Source: Pseudomonas putida | GTDB lineage: Bacteria > Pseudomonadota > Gammaproteobacteria > Pseudomonadales > Pseudomonadaceae | Direction of reading: 5' to 3' | Assembly: GCF_003228315.1 (NCBI RefSeq) | Contig: NZ_CP029693.1 | Span: forward strand, 3,418,001 to 3,482,000 | Length of the DNA: 64,000 nucleotides | Shown here: positions 43,735 through 52,466 of the stretch, piece after piece | Position numbering within the stretch: position 1 is the stretch's first letter | Layout: every line of letters starts with the position of its first letter | Notes under the pieces: model-generated | Database searches by the model: none | What the model saw: only the letters and a program-made list of their open reading frames with translations | Told to the model about the DNA's origin: nothing | Translations under genes and position numbers: made by a program

Positions 43735-43892
43735 CTGTAGGAGCGAGCCTGCTCGCGATGGTCGCCAACGATAACTCGGGAAACCTGACACCCCGTGCTG
43801 TTCTCGGGTCCATCGCGAGCAAGCTCGCTCCTACAGAAACCTGACACCCCGCGCTGTTCTCGGGTCCATCGCGAGCAGGCTCGCTCCTACAG
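43735..43892. repeat. REP array: doublet plus one tandemly duplicated half
   Basis: A normal doublet (43735-43836) is followed by an extra copy of its right half: 43781-43836 and 43837-43892 are 56-base direct repeats with two differences, each ending in CGCTCCTACAG. Confidence 0.92.
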
Positions 43893-43946
43893 AGGGCGGG
43901 GCTGGTAGAATGCCCGGCTTCATTCGCCGAAACCGCAGTGCACGCC

Positions 43947-45188
43947 ATGACCCAGCCTTCAACACCCTCCTCTTCCCAAGTCGCCATCATCGGCGGCGGC
44001 CCCGCCGGGCTGATGGCGGCCGAAGTGTTGAGCCAGGCCGGAATCAAGGTCGACCTGTACGACGGCATGCCTTCGGTGGGGCGAAAATTCCTCCTGGCCG
44101 GTGTCGGTGGCATGAACATCACCCATTCCGAAAACTATCCGGCCTTTCTTTCCCGCTACGCCGAGCGCGCCCCGCAGATTGCCCCGTTGCTGCGCAGTTT
44201 CGGTGCCGATGCGCTGTGCCAGTGGATTCATGAACTGGGCATCGAAACCTTCGTCGGCAGCTCGGGCCGGGTGTTTCCCACCGACATGAAGGCCGCGCCC
44301 TTGCTGCGCGCCTGGCTCAAGCGCCTGCGCGACAGCGGCGTAGTTATCCACACCCGTCATCGCTGGCTCGGCTGGAATGAACAGGGCAACTTGCTTATCC
44401 ACAGCCCCGACGGTGAAAAAACCGTACAAGCAGACGCCACCCTGCTCGCCCTCGGCGGCGGCAGTTGGGCGCGCCTGGGCTCGGATGGTGCGTGGATGTT
44501 GCCATTGGAGCAGTGCGGCGTAGGAATGACGCCCCTGCAACCTAGCAATTGCGGCTTCGAAGTGCAGGCCTGGAGCGAATTGATGGTCAGCAAATTCGCC
44601 GGCGCCCCGCTGAAAAACGTCGCCATCGGCCTCAACGACGACGTGCCACGGCTGGGTGAATGCGTGATCACCGCCACCGGCATCGAAGGCAGTCTGATCT
44701 ATGCGCTGTCGGCGCCGATTCGTGAGGCGATCAACCAACACGGTAGCGCTACCGTGCATATCGATCTGCTGCCCGGCCGGCCTGTGGATAAAATCCTCGC
44801 CGCGCTGAGCAAGCCCCGTGGTTCACGTTCGATGTCCAAGCACCTGCACAGCCAACTTGGCATCGATGGCGTGAAGGCCGCGCTGTTGCGGGAACTGACC
44901 TCGGCTGAAACCTTTGCCGACCTGGCATTGCTGGCCCGGGCGATCAAGGCCCTGCCCCTGACACTGGTCAAGACCCGACCCTTGGACGAAGCCATCAGCA
45001 GTGCGGGCGGTGTGCTGTTCGAGTCGATGGATGAGCGCTTGATGCTCAAGCAGATGCCTGGCGTGTTTTGCGCGGGGGAAATGCTCGATTGGGAGGCGCC
45101 GACGGGGGGCTATCTGCTGACCGCGTGTTTCGCCAGTGGGCGTGCGGCGGGGTTGGGGATGGTGGAGTGGTTGCGGCGCAAGGGCTGA
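43947..45188 (+). CDS. BaiN/HI0933-like FAD-dependent oxidoreductase
   Basis: 413 residues. The N-terminal FAD motif GGGPAGLMAAE and the glycine-rich GRKFLLAGVGGMNITHSE define the HI0933/BaiN family. LALGGGSWARLGSDG and SSAGGVLFESMDERLMLKQMPGVFCAGEMLDWEAPTGGYLL are the middle and C-terminal signatures. The sequence fits the TIGR03862-like proteobacterial subgroup as I recall it. The reaction is unknown; a gut bacterial relative reduces a bile-acid intermediate. ATG 43947 is preferred to a GTG at 43938. Two perfect DnaA boxes on the plus strand and one on the minus lie inside the gene. Confidence 0.88.
   Translation: MTQPSTPSSSQVAIIGGGPAGLMAAEVLSQAGIKVDLYDGMPSVGRKFLLAGVGGMNITHSENYPAFLSRYAERAPQIAPLLRSFGADALCQWIHELGIETFVGSSGRVFPTDMKAAPLLRAWLKRLRDSGVVIHTRHRWLGWNEQGNLLIHSPDGEKTVQADATLLALGGGSWARLGSDGAWMLPLEQCGVGMTPLQPSNCGFEVQAWSELMVSKFAGAPLKNVAIGLNDDVPRLGECVITATGIEGSLIYALSAPIREAINQHGSATVHIDLLPGRPVDKILAALSKPRGSRSMSKHLHSQLGIDGVKAALLRELTSAETFADLALLARAIKALPLTLVKTRPLDEAISSAGGVLFESMDERLMLKQMPGVFCAGEMLDWEAPTGGYLLTACFASGRAAGLGMVEWLRRKG
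44344..44352 (+). promoter_or_regulatory. Perfect DnaA box
   Basis: TTATCCACA inside the BaiN-like gene; spaced 51 bases from the next box in the same orientation. Confidence 0.45.
44395..44403 (+). promoter_or_regulatory. Perfect DnaA box
   Basis: TTATCCACA inside the BaiN-like gene, 51 bases after the box at 44344. Confidence 0.45.
44783..44791 (-). promoter_or_regulatory. Perfect DnaA box
   Basis: TGTGGATAA on the plus strand, inside the BaiN-like gene; fourth of the cluster. Confidence 0.45.
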
Positions 45189-45204
45189 AGACCGCAGCGC
45201 GCCC

Positions 45205-45286
45205 TTCGCGAGCAGGCTCGCTCCTACAGGGGATTTTGTGAACGACACAGATCCAATGTGGGAGCGAGCCTGCTCGCGATGGCGGC
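45205..45286. repeat. REP doublet in opposite arrangement
   Basis: TTCGCGAGCAGGCTCGCTCCTACAG followed by TGTGGGAGCGAGCCTGCTCGCGA, between the convergent BaiN-like gene and rhlE. Confidence 0.88.
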
Positions 45287-45306
45287 TTAACAAACGCCGC
45301 CGATAA

Positions 45307-46644
45307 TCAAGGCTTACGCTTGCGCGGCCCGGTATTGAACACCGGCACCTTGCGCACAGGCTTGACCGACGGTTCCGGCGCAGAAACCTCACCGCTATCA
45401 ATCCACTTGCCCAGGTTGCGCTTGCCGCCACCCCCGGACGTTTTCGGCTTTTTCGGTTTCTTCGGCTTCTTGATCACCTGACCACTGGCATCAGTGTCCG
45501 GCACGCGGTGCTCGGGCTCGAAGTCCGGTTCGTTCTGACGCTTGAGGGTCTGGCGGGTCAGCATCTCGATGGCCGACAGCAGATTCACTTCATCGGCGCA
45601 CACCAGGGAAATCGCCTCGCCCGTCGCGCCTGCGCGGCCGGTACGACCGATGCGGTGGATGTAGTCCTCGGCCACGATCGGCAGGTCGAAATTGACCACC
45701 AGCGGCAAGTCCTCGATGTCCAGGCCACGGGCCGCGACGTCGGTGGCCACGAGGATCTGCACTTCGCCCACCTTGAAGCGATCCAGTGCCCGCTGACGAG
45801 TCGCTTGCGGTTTGTCGCCATGGATGCCGTCGGCATTGACGCCCAGGCCCTGGAGTTTTTCCACCAGTGCATCCACGCCGTTACGGGTCTTGGCGAACAC
45901 CAGCACCTGCTTCCACTTGCCCTTGCGCATCAAGTGCACGAACAGTTCCGGCTTGCGCTTCTTGTCCACCGTCACCACCCACTGCTTGACGGTATTGGCC
46001 GCCACATTGCGCGGGCTGACTTCGATGCTCAGCGGATCGTTGAGCATTTGCCTGGCCAGCAGGCGGATGTCATCGGAGAAGGTCGCAGAGAACAGCAGCG
46101 TCTGACGTTTCTTCGGCAGGGCGCGGTAAATGTTCGCCAGCTCTTCGGAAAAACCCAGGTCGAGCATGCGGTCGGCTTCGTCCAGTACCAGGGTTTGCAA
46201 CTGGTTGAACTTCAGCGCGTTCTGGCGGAACAGGTCGAGCAAACGACCCGGGGTCGCGACCAGCAGGTCTACGCCGCCACGCAGCTTCATCATTTGCGGG
46301 TTGATGCTGACACCGCCGTACACCGCGTAGGTGCGCAACGGCAGGTTCTCGGCGTATTGGCGCACGGCTTCGTGAACCTGTTCGGCCAGTTCACGGGTCG
46401 GCACCAGGATCAGCGCACGCACCGAGTTGGCGGCGACTTTCGGCCCTTCCATGGCCAGCAGTTGGAGGAGCGGCAAGGCGAAGCCGGCGGTCTTGCCGGT
46501 GCCGGTCTGGGCGGCGGCCATCAGGTCGCGACCGGCCAGCACCGCCGGAATGGCTTGCGCCTGAACCGGTGTCGGCGTCTGGTAGCCGAGCTTCTCGAGG
46601 GAGCGCAGCAAGGGATCGATCAGGCCAAGGGTGGCGAAAGTCAT
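45307..46644 (-). CDS. rhlE: DEAD-box ATP-dependent RNA helicase RhlE
   Basis: 445 residues. Helicase core motifs are complete: Q-motif ([14 protein letters not shown]), Walker [21 protein letters not shown] in [13 protein letters not shown] in LFSATFS, and [10 protein letters not shown]. The C-terminal 70 residues are basic and low-complexity ([19 protein letters not shown]... ending TGPRKRKP), an RNA-binding tail typical of RhlE. It remodels ribosomal or messenger RNA structures, especially in the cold. ATG 46644 begins [13 protein letters not shown]; fourteen upstream codons are excluded. Confidence 0.93.
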   Translation of the reverse strand: MTFATLGLIDPLLRSLEKLGYQTPTPVQAQAIPAVLAGRDLMAAAQTGTGKTAGFALPLLQLLAMEGPKVAANSVRALILVPTRELAEQVHEAVRQYAENLPLRTYAVYGGVSINPQMMKLRGGVDLLVATPGRLLDLFRQNALKFNQLQTLVLDEADRMLDLGFSEELANIYRALPKKRQTLLFSATFSDDIRLLARQMLNDPLSIEVSPRNVAANTVKQWVVTVDKKRKPELFVHLMRKGKWKQVLVFAKTRNGVDALVEKLQGLGVNADGIHGDKPQATRQRALDRFKVGEVQILVATDVAARGLDIEDLPLVVNFDLPIVAEDYIHRIGRTGRAGATGEAISLVCADEVNLLSAIEMLTRQTLKRQNEPDFEPEHRVPDTDASGQVIKKPKKPKKPKTSGGGGKRNLGKWIDSGEVSAPEPSVKPVRKVPVFNTGPRKRKP

Positions 46645-46707
46645 GGGAGTACCGTAGGAAAAATTCAGCGCGGTTGTGCGAAACAATGCAATGCCGCGCA
46701 GTTTACC

Positions 46708-47649
46708 CTAATTCACGCGGGATTCCGCCGACACCACGGGCGGCACGACCTTCGCTACTGGCGACTGCGGCGTACGCCGCCATTGCGGCAGGCCAATCAG
46801 GACCACGGCGCTGATGATCACCAGCATGGCCAAGGCTTCCTCGATACCGATGGTCTCGCCGACAAACAAAATCCCCAGCAGCACCGCCACCGCCGGGTTG
46901 ACGTAGGCATAGCTGGTAGCTGCCGCCGGACGAACGTGTTTCAACAGGTACATGTAGGCATTGAAGGCGATGATCGAGCCGAACACGGTCAGGTACGCCA
47001 GCGCGGCCCAGCCTTCGATCGGTGGCATTTTTTCCAGATGTTCGCCGCTGACCACGCTGCCGATCAGCAACACCACACCGCCCACCAGCATCTCCACGGC
47101 ACTGGCCATGGCGCCCTGGGGCAGCGGCAAGTGTTTGCTCCAGACCGAACCGAAGGCCCAGGTGGCCGCGGCAAAGATCAACAGGGCAGCGCCCAACGGG
47201 CTCGATTGCAGGTTGGAGCCCAGATTGAGCATGACGATGCCGATCATGCCGAGCACGACGCCCGCCCATTCGAGACGGGTATTACGCGCGCCCCAGAAAT
47301 AACCGCAGAGCAAGGTAAACAGTGGCACTGTCGCCACCGCCAACGCTGCGACCCCGGAAGCCACGCCCGTGTGTTCGGCCACGCTCACCGCGCCATTGCC
47401 GCACGCCAGCAGCAACACGCCGATGATCCCGGCGGCTTTCCATTGTGCCCAGGTCGGCGCCGGTGCCCCGCGCCAGCGCAGGAAGGCGTACATCAGGGAG
47501 CCGGCAATCACGAAACGAATACCCGCGAGCAACAGGGGTGGCCAGGACTCCACACCGATGCGGATCACCAGGTAAGTCGACCCCCAAATCACGTACAAGG
47601 CGAAAAAGGCAGCGATCAGGGGCAAGGGAAAGCGACGTAGGCCGGGCAT
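46708..47649 (-). CDS. yedA: EamA/DMT family transporter YedA
   Basis: 313 residues with ten helices in two EamA repeats. FFALYVIWGSTYLVIRIGVESWPPLLLAGIRFVIAG at the N-terminus and ATYAFGSVWSKHLPLP-like and SYAYVNPAVAVLLGILFVGE segments match YedA. Probably an amino-acid or metabolite exporter. It is divergent from an Lrp/AsnC-type regulator 165 bases away, a common arrangement for amino-acid exporters controlled by their substrate. Confidence 0.9.
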   Translation of the reverse strand: MPGLRRFPLPLIAAFFALYVIWGSTYLVIRIGVESWPPLLLAGIRFVIAGSLMYAFLRWRGAPAPTWAQWKAAGIIGVLLLACGNGAVSVAEHTGVASGVAALAVATVPLFTLLCGYFWGARNTRLEWAGVVLGMIGIVMLNLGSNLQSSPLGAALLIFAAATWAFGSVWSKHLPLPQGAMASAVEMLVGGVVLLIGSVVSGEHLEKMPPIEGWAALAYLTVFGSIIAFNAYMYLLKHVRPAAATSYAYVNPAVAVLLGILFVGETIGIEEALAMLVIISAVVLIGLPQWRRTPQSPVAKVVPPVVSAESRVN

Positions 47650-47814
47650 GGGGGCAGCTCACAGGCGGGACAAGTGAACCGCTATTCTAAAAAGGCCGGC
47701 GGCGAATAATAAGTTACAAAACTTGTTTAAAGCGCCGGTACACTTTTCAAAACACGGTATTGAAGGCTACAAACCGTGGTTTCGAAAGTCGGTCATTTTT
47801 CAGGAGTCACCGCG

Positions 47815-48264
47815 ATGGACAAATACGATCGCATGCTGCTCAGCGCCCTGCTGGAAAACGGTCGCGCGTCCTACGCGGACCTCGCGCGCAAGGTCAACCT
47901 GTCCGCCCCGGCTGTGGCCGAACGCGTGGCCAAACTCGAAGCCAGCGGCGTGATCACCGGCTACCAGGCGAAAGTCGACATGGCCAAGCTGGGGCTGCCG
48001 ATCCAGTGCGTCATCGAATTGCGCTTGAACCAGCACGGCAACCAGAAAGCCTACGACGACCTGATCAAAATCCCGCAACTGACCGAATGCCACCGGGTCA
48101 CCGGCGATCCGTGCGTGATCATGCAAGCGGCAGTGGGATCGATGCCGGAGCTGGAGGATTTGATCAACCGGATCGCCACGTTCGGGTTCAGCAAGACGTC
48201 GATTGTGTTGTCCAGCGCCATCGAGAAGCGGGTGCCGTTGGGGCACATAGAGACCAACCTGTAG
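47815..48264 (+). CDS. Lrp/AsnC-family transcriptional regulator
   Basis: 149 residues. N-terminal helix-turn-helix (about 3-62, DKYDRMLLSALLENGRASYADLARKVNLSAPAVAERVAKLEASGVITGY) and C-terminal RAM ligand/oligomerisation domain (about 68-145, IQCVIELRLN...VTGDPCVIMQAAVGSMPELEDLI). AGGAG precedes the ATG. It likely senses an amino acid and controls the divergent yedA. The stop codon TAG is the first TAG of the adjoining REP (CTGTAGG), so the last two codons (CTG, TAG) belong to the repeat. Confidence 0.92.
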   Translation: MDKYDRMLLSALLENGRASYADLARKVNLSAPAVAERVAKLEASGVITGYQAKVDMAKLGLPIQCVIELRLNQHGNQKAYDDLIKIPQLTECHRVTGDPCVIMQAAVGSMPELEDLINRIATFGFSKTSIVLSSAIEKRVPLGHIETNL

Positions 48265-48360
48265 GAGCGAGCCTGCTCGCGATGGTCGTGAACGGTAACG
48301 CGGGAAACCTGACACCCCGTGTTGTTCTCGGGTTCATCGCGAGCAGGCTCGCTCCTACAG
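48259..48360. repeat. REP doublet shared with the ends of two convergent genes
   Basis: CTGTAGGAGCGAGCCTGCTCGCGA mirrored by CGCGAGCAGGCTCGCTCCTACAG. Its left CTG-TAG ends the Lrp-type gene and its right CTACAG supplies CTG-TAG, on the minus strand, to the exonuclease gene. Confidence 0.92.
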
Positions 48361-48969
48361 AGGGTTGCAATAGCGCTTGAGATGCTCGCCGACTTTCGCC
48401 GCCGGCACTTTCTGCAATTTGCACAGCAGGTCATGGGACAGCTCGCGCACACCGTGTTTGTCCCGCAACTCCCCAGCCAGGTGCGCTGTCAGGTTAGCCG
48501 CCATTTCGGCATCGGCCATGGCCCGGTGGGCCTTGCCGGTGTGGGGCAGGTTGGCGAAGGTGGTGAGAGTGCCGAGTTTGTGGTTCGGCGCGGCGGGCAT
48601 CAGGCGGCGGGCCAGCAGCAACGAGCAGGCGAAATTCTGCAGGCGGGTGCGCTTGATCCGTCCCAGTTCGAAATCCCAGAACTTCTGGTCGAACGCGGCG
48701 TTGTGCGCCAGCAGCGGCGTGGTGCCGACAAATTCGTTGACCTCGTTCATCACCTGCTCCGCCGAAGGCGCGGTGCGCAGCATGGCGTTGCTGATGCCGG
48801 TGAGTTGTTCGATGAAGGCCGGGACGCGCACGCCGGCATTCATCAGGCTCTGGTAACGCTCGACGATGCGCCCCTGTTCGAGAATGACCACGGCGATTTC
48901 CGTGGCCCGGCAGCTGCTGCTCGGGGAGATCCCGGTGGTTTCAAAGTCGATGACTGCAATGCGTTCCAA
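48355..48969 (-). CDS. DnaQ-like DEDDh 3'-5' exonuclease
   Basis: 204 residues. DEDDh exonuclease motifs: Exo I D8-F-E10 (VIDFETTG), Exo II in LLAHNAAFDQKFWDFEL, and Exo III HRAMADAEM with His and Asp. It resembles the epsilon-like stand-alone exonucleases and not the replicative DnaQ partner of PolC. It may trim RNA or DNA ends. The last residues and stop (CNPL then TAG) overlap the REP. It ends a minus-strand run below the NYN-domain gene, 22 bases away. Confidence 0.9.
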   Translation of the reverse strand: MERIAVIDFETTGISPSSSCRATEIAVVILEQGRIVERYQSLMNAGVRVPAFIEQLTGISNAMLRTAPSAEQVMNEVNEFVGTTPLLAHNAAFDQKFWDFELGRIKRTRLQNFACSLLLARRLMPAAPNHKLGTLTTFANLPHTGKAHRAMADAEMAANLTAHLAGELRDKHGVRELSHDLLCKLQKVPAAKVGEHLKRYCNPL

Positions 48970-48991
48970 ACCTGTTTCAACTCCGTAAAAA

Positions 48992-49471
48992 TCAATTCTT
49001 GAGCAGCAATGCGCCTTCGATCGGCACGTAGCGGCTGGCGGCGCGGATCAACGAATTGGCGGTCAGGCCCGGCACGCCATAGGCCACCGCCTGCACGCCA
49101 TGCTTGCTGATGATGCGTTCGAGCAGCATGTCGAAATCCCCGTCGCCGGACGCCAGCACGACTTCATCGACATGATCCGCCGCATCCATGACGTCGAGGG
49201 TGATGCCCACGTCCCAGTCGCCCTTGGCCGAGCCGTCGCTGCGCTGGATGTAGGGCTTGAGCTTCACGGTGAACCCGAGGTTGCGCAGGATCTGCTGGAA
49301 CTGCTGCTGTTTGCTGTCGCCGCGATCGATGGCGTAGGCGTAGGCCTCGACGATCTGCCCCTGCTTGCTGATTTCAGCCCACAGGGCGGCATAGTTGAAG
49401 TGACACCCGTAAGCCTGACGCACGGTGTAATAGAGGTTCTGGACATCGGCGAACACTGCGATTTTTTTCAC
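48992..49471 (-). CDS. NYN domain (LabA/DUF88-like) protein
   Basis: 159 residues. The PIN-like NYN fold is recognised from the acidic strand starts FADVQNLYYTVRQ (Asp and Asn), GDWDVGITLDVMDAA and VVLASGDGDFDMLLERI. These Asp residues would bind the metal of a ribonuclease active site. Bacterial members are presumed RNases or RNA processing factors. It is co-oriented with the DEDDh exonuclease, and the close spacing suggests a joint role in nucleic-acid turnover. Confidence 0.88.
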   Translation of the reverse strand: MKKIAVFADVQNLYYTVRQAYGCHFNYAALWAEISKQGQIVEAYAYAIDRGDSKQQQFQQILRNLGFTVKLKPYIQRSDGSAKGDWDVGITLDVMDAADHVDEVVLASGDGDFDMLLERIISKHGVQAVAYGVPGLTANSLIRAASRYVPIEGALLLKN

Positions 49472-49600
49472 CGGACACCTTCATCAGAGCGCAGGCAGGA
49501 TCAGGCCCCAGGCCCGAAAAGGCGCCCAGTATGCCAGTCTGAAGGAGATTTCCGCGAATAATCGGTCCGAAGCGCCGCAGCGCTCCGGACGAATGGTGTG

Positions 49601-50371
49601 TCAGACGAAGGAGTCGTCGTCGCCGCCAAAGAACGACGAGCTGTCATCGTTGTAGTCGGTGTCGGCAAAGCCGCCCTGGTCATTGCCCCAGGAATCGTTA
49701 CCGGCCATGCGCTGGTCGTCGCCCCAGCCGTTGTTGCCGTGGTCGTTCACCTGGGCGGGTTCTTCCTTGATGACTTCGACGATTTCCTGCGGTTGCTGAT
49801 TGTGGCTGAACAGGCTGCTGATGCCTTGCGCCAGCATCACGCCACCGGCCACGCCGGCTGCGGTTTTCAATGCGCCGCCGAGGAAACTGCTGCCCGCCGA
49901 CGGAGCCTGTTGTTGCGGTACGTAGTTCTGTTGCGGTGGCGCAGCGTAGTTCTGCTGCGGTGGTTGCGAACCGAACGAGGAACGCCCTGGCTCACGCCAG
50001 CCGCCACCGCTCGAAACCGGCGCACTCTGAGTCGGCGCAGGCTGCGAATCGCGGGAACTGCCGCCAAAAATACTCGACAGGAAACCGCCGCTGCTCGGCG
50101 CCGGTGCCGCTGTCTGCGCCCGGGCCTGTTGCAGGTCGGCCTGCAACTGCTGGATTTGCTGGTTCAGTTGCTTGTTTTGTTCATCGAGGCGCTTGATCGC
50201 CGCCTCTTGCACCAGAATCGCCTGGGTCATGAAATAACCTGCCGCCGGCTGGCGGTTCAGGTGTTCCTTGATCCGCGCCTCAGCCTGGGCGTCGCGCGGG
50301 GCTGCCTCCGTTTCGGCCTGTTGCAACCGGGAAAACAGTCCATCGATCAGGGTTTGTTCTTCGCTGTTCAT
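49601..50371 (-). CDS. DUF2076 family protein (low-complexity, acidic C-terminus)
   Basis: 256 residues. The N-terminal part (about 1-80, NSEEQTLIDGLFSRLQQAE...AAGYFMTQAILVQEAAIKRLDEQNKQLNQQIQQLQADL) is helical with a short coiled coil. A Gln/Pro/Ser-rich middle includes twice-repeated PPQQNY. A hydrophobic Gly/Ala stretch (SFLGGALKTAAGVAGGVMLAQGISSLF) could insert in membrane, and the C-terminus is Asp-rich (DDSSSFFGGDDDSFV). This layout is that of DUF2076 proteins; the function is unknown. GAGG sits before the ATG at 50371. Confidence 0.88.
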   Translation of the reverse strand: MNSEEQTLIDGLFSRLQQAETEAAPRDAQAEARIKEHLNRQPAAGYFMTQAILVQEAAIKRLDEQNKQLNQQIQQLQADLQQARAQTAAPAPSSGGFLSSIFGGSSRDSQPAPTQSAPVSSGGGWREPGRSSFGSQPPQQNYAAPPQQNYVPQQQAPSAGSSFLGGALKTAAGVAGGVMLAQGISSLFSHNQQPQEIVEVIKEEPAQVNDHGNNGWGDDQRMAGNDSWGNDQGGFADTDYNDDSSSFFGGDDDSFV

Positions 50372-50550
50372 GGCGACCTCGCAGATTGCCGGAGAAATCG
50401 TTGACCTTTTCCCCTTGAGGATAAGGTGCCCGACCTTAATGGAGGCTGAAACAAGTTGTTTCAATGGCCTTTACCGAACGTTTACGTTTGCGCCTTCGCG
50501 CACATCATCGGTTACAGTGAGTGACTGTTTATGACCTGCGATGTCTACCG

Positions 50551-51225
50551 ATGAACCCGTTCGACGTACTGCGTGACTCCCTGTATTTCTTCAAGCGCAA
50601 TCTGGGCCAGATCGTGCAGCTGTGCCTGCCGCTGGTGATCATCGAAGCCCTGTTGCAACAAGTGGTCGACCACTCCACCGAGCCGGACAGTTTCCCCGGC
50701 ATCAGTGTGATCGTCGGCCTGCTGGTGTATCCGCTGTACACCGCCGCGCTGATTCTGTTCCTCGACGCCCGCAGTCGTGGCGAATCGCCGAGCAACCGTG
50801 AGTTGCTGTCGCGATCGGCCTACCTGTGGCCGCGCTTCGCCCTGCTGACCGCCCTCAATACCCTGCTGATCCTGCTGGGCCTGTCCCTGTATTTCCTGCC
50901 GGGCATCTATCTGATGGTGACCCTGGCCTTCGGCGAATACCTGCTGGTGCTGCGCGGCCTGTCGCCACTGGCGGCGATGAAGGAAAGCCTGCGCCTGACC
51001 CGTGGGCACTTCATCCGCATCCTGGTGTGCATTTTGTGTGTGATGGGGCCGTTGTGGCTGCTCAAGGGCGCGACCATGGCGGTCTATCCCGAGCCGCAGA
51101 ACCCGGTGTTCTCCCTGCTGATCGACAGCGCCCACAGCTTCCTGCAACTGTTCACCAGCGTGGTGCTGTTCCGCCTGTTCATGCTGATTGGCGAAGTACC
51201 GGAAAAAATCGACGGGCCACGCTGA
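50551..51225 (+). CDS. yciC: YciC-family inner membrane protein (UPF0259)
   Basis: 224 residues with five or six hydrophobic helices. MNPFDVLRDSLYFFKRNLGQIVQLCLPLVIIEALLQ and YFLPGIYLMVTLAFGEYLLVLRGLSPLAAMKESLRLTRGHFIRIL are strongly typical of the family. No biochemical function is established. The ATG at 50551 is preferred to a frame start at 50521. It is followed closely by the EEP hydrolase gene (66 bases), probably co-transcribed. Confidence 0.87.
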   Translation: MNPFDVLRDSLYFFKRNLGQIVQLCLPLVIIEALLQQVVDHSTEPDSFPGISVIVGLLVYPLYTAALILFLDARSRGESPSNRELLSRSAYLWPRFALLTALNTLLILLGLSLYFLPGIYLMVTLAFGEYLLVLRGLSPLAAMKESLRLTRGHFIRILVCILCVMGPLWLLKGATMAVYPEPQNPVFSLLIDSAHSFLQLFTSVVLFRLFMLIGEVPEKIDGPR

Positions 51226-51291
51226 CCTTGGGCGACCGCTCGTCCGTCAGGTATGCTCGCAAACCATTTTCGTAACGCGATAAGCCGAGCC

Positions 51292-52371
51292 ATGACCCGA
51301 CTGCTGCGCTACACCTTGCCGGGATTGTTGATTGCGATTGTCCTGATTGGCCTTTCGATTTACAGCCTGACCTGGCGCCCCGGCGCCCGGGAGGTGCTGC
51401 CAGTCAGTTGCAGCACCCGGGCACCGACCCTGGCACCCGGCCAGGCGCTGAAGGTCATGACCTGGAACGTCCAGTACCTGGCGGGCAAGCGCTACGTGTT
51501 CTGGAATGACCTGGCCAACGGCACCGACGAATCCCCCACACCCGAAGACATGGCCTTCAGCTTCGATGAAGTGGCGCGGGTGATTCGCGACGAGCAGCCA
51601 GACATCGTGCTGCTGCAGGAACTCGACGATGGCGCCAAGGCCACCGATTACCAGAACCAGCTCAAACTGCTGCATGAACGGGTCGCCGATCTGTACCCGT
51701 GCAGCGTCGCCGCCTATGACTGGAAGGCCGATTTTGTCCCTGACCCGCATATCTTCGGCAGCGTCGGCCGGCAACTGGCGACCCTGAGCCGCTTCCAGAT
51801 CGATCACGCCCAGCGCCTGCAATTGCCGGTGGCGAAGGCCAACCTGATCAGTCGCCAGTTCCAGCCGAAAAATGCCTTGCTGGCGGCTTACCTGCCGTTG
51901 AACGACGGTGGCCAGGTGGCCGTGCTCAACACCCACCTGGACCGCGTGACGCAACCCGACGAAAACTTGCAGGCGCAGGTTTCGGCGGTGGCCAAGGTCC
52001 TCGATAAGTTTGAAAGCCGTGGTACCCCGTGGCTGATCGGTGGCGATTTCAACCTGTTGCCGCTGGGGCAGTACCAGCGCCTGCCCGATGAGCAGCGCAC
52101 GCTCTACTCCGCCGACAGCGCCCTGCATGTGCTGTGGGACAGATACCCGATGATCCCCACCAACAACGAAGCCAGCGGCATCGACCGTGCGCGCTGGCTG
52201 ACTCACTACCCCAACGATCCTGGCCTGAGCGGGCCGGACCGCACCGTCGATTACCTGTTTTACAGCCCGCGTATCAAGCGGGTCGAAGCGACGGTGAGGC
52301 AGGACGACACCTTGCGGATTTCCGATCATTTGCCGGTGATTGCGCGATTCCTCCTGCCGGCTTCACCTTGA
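51292..52371 (+). CDS. Endonuclease/exonuclease/phosphatase (EEP) family hydrolase, membrane-anchored
   Basis: 359 residues. An N-terminal hydrophobic helix (about 8-28, LPGLLIAIVLIGLSIYSLTW) probably anchors it facing the periplasm. The EEP domain has VMTWNVQYLAG, the metal-binding Glu in IVLLQELDD, LNTHLDR, the Asp/Asn of GGDFNLLP, and SDHLPVIARF at the end. Substrates in this family range from DNA to phospholipids and inositol phosphates; this one is not assigned. ATG 51253 is an alternative start. A REP begins two bases after the stop. Confidence 0.88.
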   Translation: MTRLLRYTLPGLLIAIVLIGLSIYSLTWRPGAREVLPVSCSTRAPTLAPGQALKVMTWNVQYLAGKRYVFWNDLANGTDESPTPEDMAFSFDEVARVIRDEQPDIVLLQELDDGAKATDYQNQLKLLHERVADLYPCSVAAYDWKADFVPDPHIFGSVGRQLATLSRFQIDHAQRLQLPVAKANLISRQFQPKNALLAAYLPLNDGGQVAVLNTHLDRVTQPDENLQAQVSAVAKVLDKFESRGTPWLIGGDFNLLPLGQYQRLPDEQRTLYSADSALHVLWDRYPMIPTNNEASGIDRARWLTHYPNDPGLSGPDRTVDYLFYSPRIKRVEATVRQDDTLRISDHLPVIARFLLPASP

Positions 52372-52372
52372 C

Positions 52373-52466
52373 CTGTAGGAGCAATGCTTGCTCGCGATGA
52401 CGGTGTACCTGTTTACCCTAATGTTGGATGTGCCGACGTAATCGCGAGCAAGCTTTGCTCCTACAG
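52373..52466. repeat. REP doublet (AATGCTTGCTCGCGA variant)
   Basis: CCTGTAGGAGCAATGCTTGCTCGCGA mirrored by CGCGAGCAAGCTTTGCTCCTACAG. The right end (CTACAG) provides the TAG stop of the RidA gene on the minus strand. Confidence 0.9.

Larger units (their letters stand above)
43611..43946. other. Intergenic region with a DnaA box and a triple REP array
   Basis: About 336 bases before the BaiN-like gene. The first 50 bases contain several TGTGGA elements including one perfect DnaA box. From 43735 it consists of REP sequence with a tandemly duplicated 56-base unit. No gene is seen. Confidence 0.65.

Noticed and set aside
43735..43892. Repeat array resembling a small CRISPR
   Set aside because: Units are REP palindromes with unequal spacing and duplicated spacers, and no cas genes are present.
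45508..47640. 710-codon plus-strand frame
   Set aside because: Runs antisense through both rhlE and yedA, each of which is a complete recognisable gene; His/Gln/Arg-rich shadow composition.
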